This document shows, one piece after another, positions 8,562-16,522 of a stretch of 22,678 bases of DNA. Source of the DNA: a virus; IMG/VR virus record IMGVR_UViG_3300021956_000084, positions 1 to 22,678 of that record; one strand, given 5' to 3'. How positions within the stretch are numbered: the first letter of the stretch is position 1; every line of letters begins with the position of its first letter. The notes below the pieces were generated by a model. That model searched no databases. It worked only from the letters and a program-made list of their open reading frames with translations, and was not told the origin of the DNA. The position numbers and the translations under genes were made by a program.

Positions 8562-9575
8562 TTACTTCTTTGCTTTACCGCCACGTTTGTAGTCTGAAAA
8601 ATGAGAAGCACCTTCTTGAAATTTCTTAGAAGAGAGCACTTTATCAATATCACTATCAGTTAAACCTGAAGGATAACGTTTTTCAGCTTGTGGAGGCGTT
8701 GTGCCTTTTAATGGTTTATCAATCATAGTTTTCTTACCGGCTTTTTCTGCCTTCATTACTGATTGGTAAGCACTATCACTGATTGGACCACCGTCAGCCT
8801 TTTGATAAGGTGAATACTTATCTAAAAGCTTAGCTTTTGATGCATTTAAAGCAGGTGCATTTTCTTTCTTAAAGGTGCTTTGTAACTTTTTTGAGGTTAC
8901 ATTGCCTCCCTTTTTGAAAGTTCCTGAAAGCATATTAATTGCTACAGGAGCTGAAGGCTTCTTTGCACCTTGTGGCATGCTAGTGGCTTTGCCTTCATCA
9001 TTTACACTACCACCACTAGCGTACGCTTTTTTTGAGCTTCCGCCCTTTTTATAGCCGCCGCCGTTGCCTAAAGCTACACCACCAGTTTTGTAACCACCGC
9101 CATTACCTAAAACAACACCGCCGGTTTTGTAACCGCCACCATTGCCTTTTTTAACGTCGCCAGTTTTACCGCTAGTTTTTGTAGTCTTTTCTGCTGAGTG
9201 CATTAAAGTGTTGCGATATTCTCCACCTTGATCTTCTGTGTTGATAATACCGCTCTTAGCTAAACCACCTTCTGCATAGCATTTACCGCCTTTTTTCATT
9301 GGAGGTACTGATACTTTAGGCATCATTGATCTACGTCTTGAAGCGAATGATGGTCTTGCAGGTGCACGAGCTACAGGTGCAGCACTTCTTGGGGCAATTT
9401 TAGGTGCCATAGAAGTTAATGCACTTTGTACTGGAGCCATACCGCCGTCCATCATTTTGTGACCTGTCTTAGCGTCACCTTTCATTTTTTTGTGGGCACT
9501 ACCGCCTTTTTTCAGTTTTAAAATTACTGAAGGCTCTGTAGTTTCCATTTTTACCATTGGTTTAAACTGTCCCAT
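8562..9575 (-). CDS. Lys/Gly-rich repeat protein, unknown (337 aa)
   Basis: A strongly basic, low-complexity protein with many KKGG and GGSxxKK clusters. Residues 20-45 hold LKKGGSAHKKMKGDAK, residues 58-90 are Ala/Pro/Arg-rich, and residues 144-178 carry three copies of LGNGGGYKTGGV-like repeats. The C-terminal third is more helical (DSAYQSVMKAEKAGKKTMID; LTDSDIDKVLSSKKFQEGAS) and ends YKRGGKAKK. Similar Lys/Gly proteins are often found between capsid and tail genes of podophages, but I know no tested function. Possible roles are binding packaged DNA or forming an internal virion component; both are inferred from charge and location. GGGAG lies 8 bases before the ATG. A strong hairpin follows the stop. 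Confidence 0.78.
   Translation of the reverse strand: MGQFKPMVKMETTEPSVILKLKKGGSAHKKMKGDAKTGHKMMDGGMAPVQSALTSMAPKIAPRSAAPVARAPARPSFASRRRSMMPKVSVPPMKKGGKCYAEGGLAKSGIINTEDQGGEYRNTLMHSAEKTTKTSGKTGDVKKGNGGGYKTGGVVLGNGGGYKTGGVALGNGGGYKKGGSSKKAYASGGSVNDEGKATSMPQGAKKPSAPVAINMLSGTFKKGGNVTSKKLQSTFKKENAPALNASKAKLLDKYSPYQKADGGPISDSAYQSVMKAEKAGKKTMIDKPLKGTTPPQAEKRYPSGLTDSDIDKVLSSKKFQEGASHFSDYKRGGKAKK
9042..9146 (-). repeat. Three 12-codon Gly/Tyr/Lys repeats
   Basis: Within the Lys/Gly-rich gene three tandem units encode GNGGGYKTGGVV-LGNGGGYKTGGVA-LGNGGGYKKGG. The 36-base units differ mostly at silent positions (GGT/GGC, AAT/AAC, TAC/TAT). Confidence 0.85.
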
Positions 9576-9586
9576 ATTTTTTCTCC

Positions 9587-9994
9587 CTAGTTAGTTGTGC
9601 CACTAAAAGATTTATAAAGAACAGTTACACGGGCGTCACCTGCTGTAGGAGCTGTGCCTGACTTAATATAAGTACATGTCACATTTACTTCTGAGTCTGC
9701 AGGAACTAAAGGATCCCACGCACTTAATACACCAGTGGTGTTAATACCTTGTCGTCCATATGCATTCACATTAGTACCCACAACGTAAGCTGTAGTAGTA
9801 CCGCCTGTATAACCAACAGAGATTTGATTTGTAGTACCTGCATCAAATGCTGTTAATACATCAATGTGAACATTGACGATTTGAGCATTTGGCGGAAGCG
9901 TTCCAATCGTTACTGTTGTATCAGTATAACCAATAGTAGTAGTAATGGCTGAAACGACACCCGCAATATTTGTTACTGCATTATTAACTGCCAT
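9587..9994 (-). CDS. Small beta-rich virion protein, unknown (135 aa)
   Basis: The protein begins MAVNNAVTNIAGVVSAITTT and alternates hydrophobic and polar residues throughout (IVNVHIDVLTAFDAGT; AYVVGTNVNAYGRQG; RVTVLYKSF), with no charged clusters, as expected for a compact beta-sandwich. It is the first gene after the major capsid gene and has an AAGGAG ribosome site 6 bases before the ATG, which suggests high expression. Such proteins are frequently capsid decorations or head fibres. I see no diagnostic motif, so the structural role is an inference from position, composition and ribosome site strength. Confidence 0.75.
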   Translation of the reverse strand: MAVNNAVTNIAGVVSAITTTIGYTDTTVTIGTLPPNAQIVNVHIDVLTAFDAGTTNQISVGYTGGTTTAYVVGTNVNAYGRQGINTTGVLSAWDPLVPADSEVNVTCTYIKSGTAPTAGDARVTVLYKSFSGTTN

Positions 9995-10012
9995 GTCTTT
10001 CTCCTTTAAATT

Positions 10013-10036
10013 GGAAGGGGAAAAAATTCCCCTCCC
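10013..10036 (-). terminator. Hairpin after the major capsid gene (weak terminator or mRNA stabiliser)
   Basis: Minus-strand stem GGGGAA / TTCCCC with a TTTT loop, extended by four more pairs including one G-T, starts 10 bases after the capsid stop codon. Only a short AATTTAAA follows instead of a long T-run, so termination is probably partial. The next ribosome site starts within about 10 bases. Confidence 0.6.
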
Positions 10037-10046
10037 CTACTATTAA

Positions 10047-10961
10047 TTAAACACCTGGTGTACCGTAAGCGGCACGCCAGTCAGTCCAGCCTAAATCGTA
10101 ACGCTCTGTTGCTTTGTAACGCATAGAGTCAGTTTCGAAATCGCCTTCCATAGTTTTTTCTAACTTACGTCTCATGAGAAGTTTTAAACCTTCAGGAGCA
10201 TCAGTTTGAACCCACCATGCTGTTGATGATGTTAAACGTGAAAGAACTGCAGCGCCTTCGTCGAGTAAGCCAATTGATTTAATTGGGTTTACATCGTTGT
10301 TAGCTGTGCCTGTTCTTAAAACAGATTTTAACAATACTTCAGCTTGGAAAATGTTACCAGGAGCAACAACAAGTTGTCTTGGAACTAAACGAATCTTCTT
10401 GCCGTTGTTGTCAACAGCTTGACGGATTTGAATTAACATTTGTTCAAGTGATGTTTGTGATAAGTTAGCAGCAGTTGCTAATAAGTTAGAAGCTGTACCG
10501 TTTACGATTGGGTGTGCGTTAGAGTTCAATTGAACGCCGTCACCACCAATGTAAGATGGGTTAAACGCACGGTTAAGTACGTTAGCTGCTAATGTTTCTT
10601 TTGTTTCAATCAATGATTGTGCTAAATGTCTAGCATAAACTTGACCGATACGGATATGGTCACCGTCTTCTACTAAAACTTTCGTTAAAGCAAACGCTAA
10701 ACCGTATACTGAGTATACGTAACGTTTTAAGAAGAGCACGCCACCTTGTTGGTATGTTACTGGTGTACCGTCAGGTAGTTGTGGTGCTGCACCGAAACCA
10801 TAAAGAACTGGTTCTTCGTGGTAGTTTCTTGGTATACCTTCTTGTTCACGGAAAACTCGTGACCATTCATCGGTACGTTGATCATAGACGCCATCGAAGC
10901 ATTCGTTAAGGATTGGCTCAACGATACTTCGGAAGTCCGTACTGCGCATTGGAGCTGCCAT
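10047..10961 (-). CDS. Major capsid protein
   Basis: The 304-residue protein has the pattern of a HK97-fold phage coat protein: an N-terminal arm (STDFRSIVEPILNECFDGVY), a KYVYSV/FALTKVL helix region resembling the spine (LIETKETLAANVLNRAF at about 117-133), and a P-domain-like stretch with GGDGVQLNSNAHPIVNG. The segment SLEQMLIQIRQAVDNNGKKI then RLVPRQLVVAP is highly typical of this family. The end has LLMRRKLEKTMEGDFETDSM and YDLGWTDWRAAYG. The gene sits after scaffold and decoration genes, in the expected order, and is followed by a hairpin. A strong AAGGAAGGA ribosome site precedes the ATG. Scaffold and GroES-like genes upstream probably support its folding and assembly. Assignment is confident without naming a subfamily. 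Confidence 0.9.
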   Translation of the reverse strand: MAAPMRSTDFRSIVEPILNECFDGVYDQRTDEWSRVFREQEGIPRNYHEEPVLYGFGAAPQLPDGTPVTYQQGGVLFLKRYVYSVYGLAFALTKVLVEDGDHIRIGQVYARHLAQSLIETKETLAANVLNRAFNPSYIGGDGVQLNSNAHPIVNGTASNLLATAANLSQTSLEQMLIQIRQAVDNNGKKIRLVPRQLVVAPGNIFQAEVLLKSVLRTGTANNDVNPIKSIGLLDEGAAVLSRLTSSTAWWVQTDAPEGLKLLMRRKLEKTMEGDFETDSMRYKATERYDLGWTDWRAAYGTPGV

Positions 10962-10980
10962 GTTCTAGTTCCTTCCTTAA

Positions 10981-11559
10981 TTAAATGCCAGGTACAGGCG
11001 CAGCAATTTGTGATTTAGCTACGTGTACTCTAACGATTGTGAAATTGTCACCCCATGCATTATCAGGATATGGAGCAATGTCAAGAATTTGAACTTGACC
11101 TTGTACACCTGTTGCTAATGGAGTGTGGTTTAATGTTGCTTGTGAAAGACCAGTAACATTAGAACCAGCCGCTAAGTTTGTGAAGTTCGCGTCTAAGCCA
11201 ACAGCTGTTTGAGCTACTGAACCGTCTGCTTGAATTTCATAAACAATGTTTTCGTCATTATAAAAATACGCTACGCATGAACCTGTTTGGTAAGCTGTGT
11301 TAGCTGGCCAATAGTTTGATACGCGACGACGACCTGTTGTATCTGTCCATTCAACGCCTGCAAATGCTCCTGCTACTGCATCTGAAGTTGAGTTGACTGG
11401 CTCAATAACGCCGCTACCTGCTACATAAGTGACTGGTTGTCCCTTAAGTATGTCAGTAGCATATGCGCTTGGAATACCGTTTGCTAACGCCTGTGCACGG
11501 TCCAAACCGGAAGGATGGAACGCAGGACGTAAACCAAACGGAGCTGATGTTGATGACAT
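10981..11559 (-). CDS. Probable capsid decoration protein (192 aa)
   Basis: The protein opens MSSTSAPFGLRPAFHPSGLD, a start I associate with phage head proteins encoded just ahead of the major capsid gene. It then shows ILKGQPVTYVAGSGVIEP, AGAFAGVEWTDTTGRRRVSN and a beta-rich C-terminus (GQVQILDIAPYPDNAWGDN; IVRVHVAKSQI). There is no signal peptide and no protease motif. It has an AGGAG ribosome site and lies about 20 bases before the capsid gene, which fits co-expression in high amounts. Decoration or head-stabilising role is inferred from position and family resemblance. Confidence 0.72.
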   Translation of the reverse strand: MSSTSAPFGLRPAFHPSGLDRAQALANGIPSAYATDILKGQPVTYVAGSGVIEPVNSTSDAVAGAFAGVEWTDTTGRRRVSNYWPANTAYQTGSCVAYFYNDENIVYEIQADGSVAQTAVGLDANFTNLAAGSNVTGLSQATLNHTPLATGVQGQVQILDIAPYPDNAWGDNFTIVRVHVAKSQIAAPVPGI

Positions 11560-11588
11560 ATCTGTCTCCTATTAAAATTTAAGTTTGA

Positions 11589-12131
11589 CTACCCTGTAAA
11601 TACAGGAGCAGCCACTGGTTTATCTAAATTGTCCAACCCATCACCTTCGACTTGACCTAGTGATTTACCACTAGAGTCTCTAGCACCTTGTACGTTTTCA
11701 GCGTTGACTTTAATCTTACCGCTTTCTTCTAACGGTTGATCGTGGTGGAAGTGTGTCATGATGTCTTGGTATTGATCTTGAGGGATCTTAAACAAGAGCA
11801 TCTCGTTACACGCCACGAAGCCTACGTGCTCGCCAGCTTTTACACGCCAATTTTCAAATCCGGGAATTTCTTCTGCTTTCACAGGAACATATCCAAGACG
11901 CATGCGTTTATCTATGCTGTCGTAACTATTGGTTGTTGATAACCAACACAAGTGCCAACCTTTCATCTCAGGGACGTTGGGTAGTGCGCTTTGTGTCCAC
12001 TCATCTTTCCACATCTTACGACGTTCTTGGGATGATACGAACGTATCCTCAGGTGCCTCACGAACGGTGTCATGACTCGCGCGATCTTCGCGTCCACCAG
12101 CTGATAATGATTTTTTTAAACGTGAATCCAT
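11589..12131 (-). CDS. Conserved phage protein between scaffold and decoration genes, unknown
   Basis: The 180-residue protein has a charged N-terminus (about 1-40: MDSRLKKSLSAGGREDRASH) and a compact middle with ALPNVPEMKGWHLCWLSTTN, YDSIDKRMRLGYVPVKAEEI and NWRVKAGEHVGFVACNEMLL. It then has FKIPQDQYQDIMTHFHHDQP and a disordered acidic tail. The core pattern (GWHLCWLS.TN then R..LGY.PV) looks like a conserved phage family seen in the same genome position, but I cannot name it. AGGAG stands before the ATG. It may be a minor head or assembly protein; that is inference from location. Confidence 0.75.
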   Translation of the reverse strand: MDSRLKKSLSAGGREDRASHDTVREAPEDTFVSSQERRKMWKDEWTQSALPNVPEMKGWHLCWLSTTNSYDSIDKRMRLGYVPVKAEEIPGFENWRVKAGEHVGFVACNEMLLFKIPQDQYQDIMTHFHHDQPLEESGKIKVNAENVQGARDSSGKSLGQVEGDGLDNLDKPVAAPVFTG

Positions 12132-12146
12132 GTTAATTCTCCTATT

Positions 12147-13151
12147 CTATCGTTGATTAAGTTTGTCTTGTGCGTATCTGCGAATCATCTTCGCACGCTT
12201 TTCGGGATCGTCCCACATACCTGCATCTTTCATGGCTCTGACTTGGTCAGGTGTTAAGGTAAAAGTATTTTTACCGCCACTACTTGCTGCGCTCTCCCGA
12301 CCTGAACTTGTTACAACGTTTTTAGGTCTTCTTGTAGATGGATTAACGCTAGTTTCTACAGCACCACTATAACGGTGCGGTAAATATTTTGCAAGACGAT
12401 TATCGAGTTCTTCCCAATATTCTTGTGTTTTTGGGTTCCAACCCTCTTCGGCCATACCCTGGTCAATAGTTAATGCTATTTTTGAGTCAGGATCACGACC
12501 ATTTGGGTCATACCAAGGATTTTCATCCATCCAATTAGTAGCGTGACGCGTGACTAACGGATCAGGCGCTTGAATGGTTTGTTGTGGAGGTTGAGCAACA
12601 GACTGTCTCTTTAAACCTTCTAAAGATTCGTACTGTTTCTTAGCTTCGTACCACAATTCTTGTGCTTGGGCGAGTAAATCACCGTTGCCAGTCTCTGTGG
12701 CTTCCTTGATTTTCTGTTTTGCATACAAAATACGGGTTTCTTGATCTTCAAGAGCCTTATTTATGCGTGCAATCTCAGAACCTTGTGTTTTTCTCTCGAC
12801 AATCGACAATCTTTCAAGTAATTCTTGGTTTTGTCTCTCTAAGAGATGTAGTTTTGTGTCTTTTTCTGCAGCGACTTGCTTGTGATACTCTTTGCGAGCA
12901 CGTCTTTTTGCTCGTTTAGCCTCACGAACAGCCTCAGCTTCTGCGTCAATTTCGCCACCTTCGGCTAATTCACGTTGTCTTGCTGCTTCATCTGCTTCAT
13001 CTGAGTCTTCTTGTGGCTCAGGTTTAGTTTCTACTTCGTCTTGAACGTCAGGAGACTTAATGTCAGCAGGTAATTCAATAACAGCTGAACCATCTTGCGA
13101 CTCTTGAACGTCAATAATTTCTGCTTCTTGTATTTTATCTTCAGTTTTCAT
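12147..13151 (-). CDS. Probable capsid scaffolding protein
   Basis: A 334-residue, highly charged protein: an acidic, likely disordered N-terminus (residues 1-70), then a long predicted coiled coil (about 75-185; EAVREAKRAKRRARKEYHKQ, LHLLERQNQELLERLSIVER). A Trp-rich middle follows (TNWMDENPWYDPNGRDPDSK). The basic C-terminal helix-turn-helix begins TFTLTPDQVRAMKDAGMW and contains RAKMIRRYAQDKLNQ. Acidic start, central coil and basic C-terminal hook is the layout of scaffolds that bind coat protein through the C-terminus. It lies between the co-chaperonin and head genes. Its ATG overlaps the previous stop by 4 bases (ATGA). No protease domain was seen. Confident as scaffold-like, less so about cleavage or a dual role. 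Confidence 0.8.
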   Translation of the reverse strand: MKTEDKIQEAEIIDVQESQDGSAVIELPADIKSPDVQDEVETKPEPQEDSDEADEAARQRELAEGGEIDAEAEAVREAKRAKRRARKEYHKQVAAEKDTKLHLLERQNQELLERLSIVERKTQGSEIARINKALEDQETRILYAKQKIKEATETGNGDLLAQAQELWYEAKKQYESLEGLKRQSVAQPPQQTIQAPDPLVTRHATNWMDENPWYDPNGRDPDSKIALTIDQGMAEEGWNPKTQEYWEELDNRLAKYLPHRYSGAVETSVNPSTRRPKNVVTSSGRESAASSGGKNTFTLTPDQVRAMKDAGMWDDPEKRAKMIRRYAQDKLNQR

Positions 13152-13582
13152 AGAAATGCCTTCATAGTTAATGGATCACAGGTTACTGTTGCAATAATTT
13201 CGTGGTCATTGAGGATCATAAAGAGTGATGGTTCGTCTTCATCTGACTCACCAGGCACTTTTACTTCCCATCGATCACCGCCCCATTTAGGAACGCGAAT
13301 ATAATCACCAGGTTTTGCCCATACACCTTCGGGCCATGTCTCCATGGTGTCTCGTTTTCTAAATGCAAGCGGACCAACCTCGATTACTTTCGCAACCATG
13401 TTGTTCCATTTTTCAGTTTCTCTCGTCTCTTCAACAAGAATAATCCCGGCACTTGTAGTTTTTTTCTTACTTCTACGCAATTGAACTAATACTCTTGCGC
13501 CTAAAGGCTTTGCACCGGGGTCTACAGCAGGAAACGCATCCTGCAAATCAGCTGAATTACCAGCTACCGTGCTATTGCTCAT
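13148..13582 (-). CDS. Phage GroES-like co-chaperonin
   Basis: The 144-residue protein matches the GroES fold in order: KPLGARVLVQL (about 25-35) is the first strand, and KKTTSAGIILVEET (40-53) is the mobile loop with an IIL hydrophobic tripeptide that would contact GroEL. NMVAKVIEVGP follows, then GVWAKPGDYIRVPKWGGDRW. Near the end, LFMILNDHEIIATVT resembles the closing GroES strands. Host GroES is about 95 residues; the extra length is a 24-residue N-terminal extension, a longer roof segment (71-90) and an acidic insert (GESDEDEPS). It probably works with host GroEL to fold coat or other phage proteins, as T4 gp31 does. It overlaps the preceding gene by 11 bases and the scaffold gene by 4. 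Confidence 0.85.
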   Translation of the reverse strand: MSNSTVAGNSADLQDAFPAVDPGAKPLGARVLVQLRRSKKKTTSAGIILVEETRETEKWNNMVAKVIEVGPLAFRKRDTMETWPEGVWAKPGDYIRVPKWGGDRWEVKVPGESDEDEPSLFMILNDHEIIATVTCDPLTMKAFL

Positions 13583-13766
13583 TCTCTTTCTCTTCCTTTT
13601 CTTTAAGAAGGTTGTTAATAATATCTATCGCAGTGGATAAGCCTGCATACTCACCGACAAGACGTTGATAAGATTCAAAATTAGACGCGGTACCTTGCGC
13701 TAATGCTTTCTCTATCGCCACCTTTCGCGCTTCTACAGCGCCAATAATGTCGGATACGTATCTCAT
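13572..13766 (-). CDS. Small helical protein, unknown (64 aa)
   Basis: The product begins MRYVSDIIGAVEARKVAIEK and continues with ALAQGTASNFESYQRLVGEY, LSTAIDIINNLLKEKEEKEN at the end. It is almost wholly helical with a Lys/Glu tail, a pattern common in short phage proteins coded just after the portal. No function is known to me. The ATG overlaps the stop of the 58-residue gene before it (ATGA), and its 3' end overlaps the co-chaperonin gene by 11 bases, so translation is likely coupled through the whole run. A helical assembly factor is possible but unsupported. Confidence 0.75.
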   Translation of the reverse strand: MRYVSDIIGAVEARKVAIEKALAQGTASNFESYQRLVGEYAGLSTAIDIINNLLKEKEEKENEQ

Positions 13767-13939
13767 GCGTTATCTTTTTTGATAGCTGACGATTCAAAGT
13801 TGCCATGATCAGTATTAGCTTTCGCCATTGTTGCTGAACCTGACTCTTGGAGTGTTTCGCCATCTAGCCATGCGCCATGCTTAATGCGTTGGTGCATATT
13901 GACTAATTCTCCAGCTTGGTCTTTATCGGTTGTTGCCAT
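13763..13939 (-). CDS. Small hydrophilic protein, unknown (58 aa)
   Basis: Reading the minus strand from ATG at 13939 gives 58 codons, starting MATTDKDQAGELVNMHQRIK and ending SAIKKDNA, with TGA at 13763-13765. A strong TTAGGAGG ribosome site lies 5 bases before the ATG, inside the portal's last codons, and the start overlaps the portal end by 17 bases. The stop overlaps the next ATG as ATGA. Middle residues HGAWLDGETLQESGSATMAK look protein-like and hydrophilic. It fills the only apparent gap in this gene chain. No family recognised; the strong ribosome site argues that it is real. Confidence 0.8.
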   Translation of the reverse strand: MATTDKDQAGELVNMHQRIKHGAWLDGETLQESGSATMAKANTDHGNFESSAIKKDNA

Positions 13940-16463
13940 AATTGCCTCCTAAGTGACGTTGAGTTTCATGTTGCAGTTTTAAAGCAGTCTGCTCCTGCTC
14001 TTTACGCAATTTGATTTCGTCAACAGTAAGTTCTGCTGTCTTCATTCGTTCTTGCGTTAAGTTGTTTTCAGCATTCATCGCAATCTGAACTTGTCTATCT
14101 TTGTCAGTTTCTTGCGTACGAACCTGTAAATCTGCCATCTTGAACTGATTATCCATTTGGTCTTTTTGTGCACGACGTTGTGTCTCAGCCATAGATGCTT
14201 GTAGGATTGCTTGATCAGCAGGATCAATTTGTGGTTGTGGAGCAAATTGAGCCATAATTTGACCAAGTTGTTGTAGAGCTTGGTTAACACCACCGAATAC
14301 TTGTTGTGTATCAAGCTTGACGTGTGAAGACGCAACCGCCATCGCTTTATCAATTTCTTGAGCGACTTTAGACTCTTCGTATTTACCAAGTTTGATATTC
14401 GTACCTATGGTGACGTAACCTTCCATTTGTTGTGTATACCAAAGCATCATGTGTTGCTTAATATGTTCTAATGCTTGTGGAATAAGTTTTGGTGCAATTA
14501 AATTATTGCTGCCTAAGTTTGGATCAGTTGCAAAGTTCAAGTGAGATTGAATATGTGCAAGGTGATCTTGACGTGGATATGCAAACGCTGGTTTACCTAA
14601 AGCCATTGCAGCATTTTCATGTGCAGAGTCTTGTTCCATAGGTTTAGCAATGTTAGGCATAAGCTCATTCACGCCTGGTACTTTCATTTGTTTTAATACA
14701 CGTGATAACACTGCATTCACATCAAACGATTGTGGAAACTGTGTCATCAATTGAAGCACCGCTTGGTTTTGCGCCATACGTTGTGTTTCAGAGAATATGT
14801 GTGGATCTGATACAGGGATCACATCTGAGTTGCGTTTAAAGTCTTCTCGTTGAATTGGAAGTTCTGCAACCACATCACCTTTTTTCTGTTCATCAAGATA
14901 CCAACGATTGATACGTCCAAGTACTTGTAATACTCTGCGTTGTGAATCGTGTAGTCTTGCGTGAATTGCTGAGAAAACTTTTGCGCCTTGTTCAATCAAC
15001 GCTTGTGTTGTACCTACAGGTGCGTTTTGATTAATGTCTTTGATTTTTTCTTCTGATGTTGATACAACACCTTTAGCCGCTGTGTCTAACCATCCAAGTA
15101 ATTGGAAGAGTACTGGTGACGGTGGATTGAATGGCATAGGCATTGCAATCTTACGTACGTCGTCAACACCAGGTGCGCCTTCTATCTCTGTGATTTGCGT
15201 AACTTCGACTTCTTGAGATTGTCCGCTGATCTTAGCGCCTTTAAGTTTAAGCATTGTAGCGCTGTTATTAATATGCGCAGTATCGAGTAAAGCACGTAGG
15301 GCGCCAGTAAGAGCAGCAGATAAACCGCCAATAAGATGAGGTAAGCCAATAGCATAAGCGCCTCTCCAAGGGATGAACTTAAACTCGATAATCCAATCCA
15401 ATTTAGTAAACGTTTCATCGCCTTCCTCCCAGTTTCTGTAAAGTCCTAAAATTTCATTATCAAGCTCATCGATCATCATGACGTAAGGAGCTGATTCACC
15501 TTTAGTGCGTTTGTCATCTTCTAATTCTAAATATGTATAGATGTGGTACACGCGACGTAATCCATCTTCGTCGTCTTGATATTGTTTACCTTCAACCTTG
15601 TTCGTTGCTTTTTCAGGAGCTGATTCTGTAGGCTCCATCGTTGCACGAATAAAATCAACGTCTCTATATAAGCCTCTTGCAATACGTTGTCTAAATTCCC
15701 ACTCAGTAATGTCTTGTACTTCTGTGACGCGTTGTGCTGTGTAGAAGTTAACTGATGCAAAAGGTAAGTAGATATTATCGATAGGTACAAACTCTGCACA
15801 TGGACGCTTTTTCTTTTCGTCATACCAAAGCTTCATGAATTGAGAGCCACCTAATGGTAACTGTGTAAGTAGTTGTTCTTGCTCGTCACGGAACTCTTCA
15901 ATCTGTTCAGTCAATTGCCAGTTCATGTAATCACGTTTGCGCTCTGCAATATCTTGTTTCTCAGGTGTGGTCTCACCTAAAATTTTTGTACGTGTAGGTC
16001 CATCAGGCGGAAACATTTCTTTAATTGCTTGAGCTGCGAAATCTACACAAGCTTCAGCCATGACCGGATGCACAACACGAGATGCGCCCATGAATTGCGC
16101 ACCACCTGGAGCGTCGTCGCCTAATCCCGTACGGCGAATACCCTCTTCATATTGTTTATCTCTTTTCTCACGCGCCTCTTTATCTTTCTTGATAAGATCA
16201 AGGTAACGCATGCCAATCTTTTCTAAGTCGTATAGGTTGACTGTCTCTGCTAAGTTAGAGTAAAAGTCTTCGTCTTCTTGAGGACCTTTAAAGTCTTCCA
16301 TATGAACGATAGCTGATCCATCATCAAGCTCTTCAACATCTGTGTCGTATTGCAATAGATCTAACTCTTCAGATGACTGAGGTTGTTGACTAGATTGGTC
16401 AGGTACTCCTGGTATGTTTCGACCAAACTCAGGATCGATAGGCATTTCGGGATTTAAAGCCAT
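13923..16463 (-). CDS. Portal protein, P22-like long type
   Basis: The 846-residue product has an acidic N-terminus (residues 1-75), then a conserved portal core: GMRYLDLIKKDKEAREKRDK, GASRVVHPVMAEACVDFAAQ, IKEMFPPDGPTRTKI, and LPLGGSQFMKLWYDEKKKRP with FVPIDNIYLPF. Later KLDWIIEFKFIPWRGAYAIG, LIGGLSAALTGALRALLDTA and TSEEKIKDINQNAPVGTTQA mark the crown and tunnel region of the long podophage portals. The C-terminal 110 residues form a Gln/Glu/Lys-rich coiled coil (MAETQRRAQKDQMDNQFKMA), like the barrel of P22-type portals. It forms the dodecameric DNA gate at one capsid vertex and is the docking site for the terminase. An AAAGGA site about 11 bases upstream is modest. Placed three genes after TerL with one large gene between. 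Confidence 0.9.
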   Translation of the reverse strand: MALNPEMPIDPEFGRNIPGVPDQSSQQPQSSEELDLLQYDTDVEELDDGSAIVHMEDFKGPQEDEDFYSNLAETVNLYDLEKIGMRYLDLIKKDKEAREKRDKQYEEGIRRTGLGDDAPGGAQFMGASRVVHPVMAEACVDFAAQAIKEMFPPDGPTRTKILGETTPEKQDIAERKRDYMNWQLTEQIEEFRDEQEQLLTQLPLGGSQFMKLWYDEKKKRPCAEFVPIDNIYLPFASVNFYTAQRVTEVQDITEWEFRQRIARGLYRDVDFIRATMEPTESAPEKATNKVEGKQYQDDEDGLRRVYHIYTYLELEDDKRTKGESAPYVMMIDELDNEILGLYRNWEEGDETFTKLDWIIEFKFIPWRGAYAIGLPHLIGGLSAALTGALRALLDTAHINNSATMLKLKGAKISGQSQEVEVTQITEIEGAPGVDDVRKIAMPMPFNPPSPVLFQLLGWLDTAAKGVVSTSEEKIKDINQNAPVGTTQALIEQGAKVFSAIHARLHDSQRRVLQVLGRINRWYLDEQKKGDVVAELPIQREDFKRNSDVIPVSDPHIFSETQRMAQNQAVLQLMTQFPQSFDVNAVLSRVLKQMKVPGVNELMPNIAKPMEQDSAHENAAMALGKPAFAYPRQDHLAHIQSHLNFATDPNLGSNNLIAPKLIPQALEHIKQHMMLWYTQQMEGYVTIGTNIKLGKYEESKVAQEIDKAMAVASSHVKLDTQQVFGGVNQALQQLGQIMAQFAPQPQIDPADQAILQASMAETQRRAQKDQMDNQFKMADLQVRTQETDKDRQVQIAMNAENNLTQERMKTAELTVDEIKLRKEQEQTALKLQHETQRHLGGNYGNNR

Positions 16464-16496
16464 GGTAAAAATTTCCTTTTATTTTTAGTTAAACTT

Positions 16497-16505
16497 TGAT
16501 ATAAT
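16497..16505 (+). promoter_or_regulatory. Extended -10 promoter for the plus-strand gene
   Basis: The plus strand reads TGATATAAT, a perfect extended -10 (TG, one base, TATAAT). The -35 position (about 16477-16482, ttttat) has little match, which extended -10 promoters tolerate. Transcription would start near 16512, on top of the AAGGAGGG ribosome site, leaving a leader of only about 11 bases. It points against all neighbouring genes. Confidence 0.6.
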
Positions 16506-16522
16506 TCCGTTAAGGAGGGCAT

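Noticed and set aside
13681-13863. 60-codon minus-strand frame
   Set aside because: It cuts across two frames with better starts and coupling (13763-13939 and 13572-13766) and has no ribosome site.
14075-14389. 104-codon basic minus-strand frame inside the portal gene
   Set aside because: Lys/Leu/Asn-rich shadow of the portal's Gln-rich coiled-coil region in another frame.
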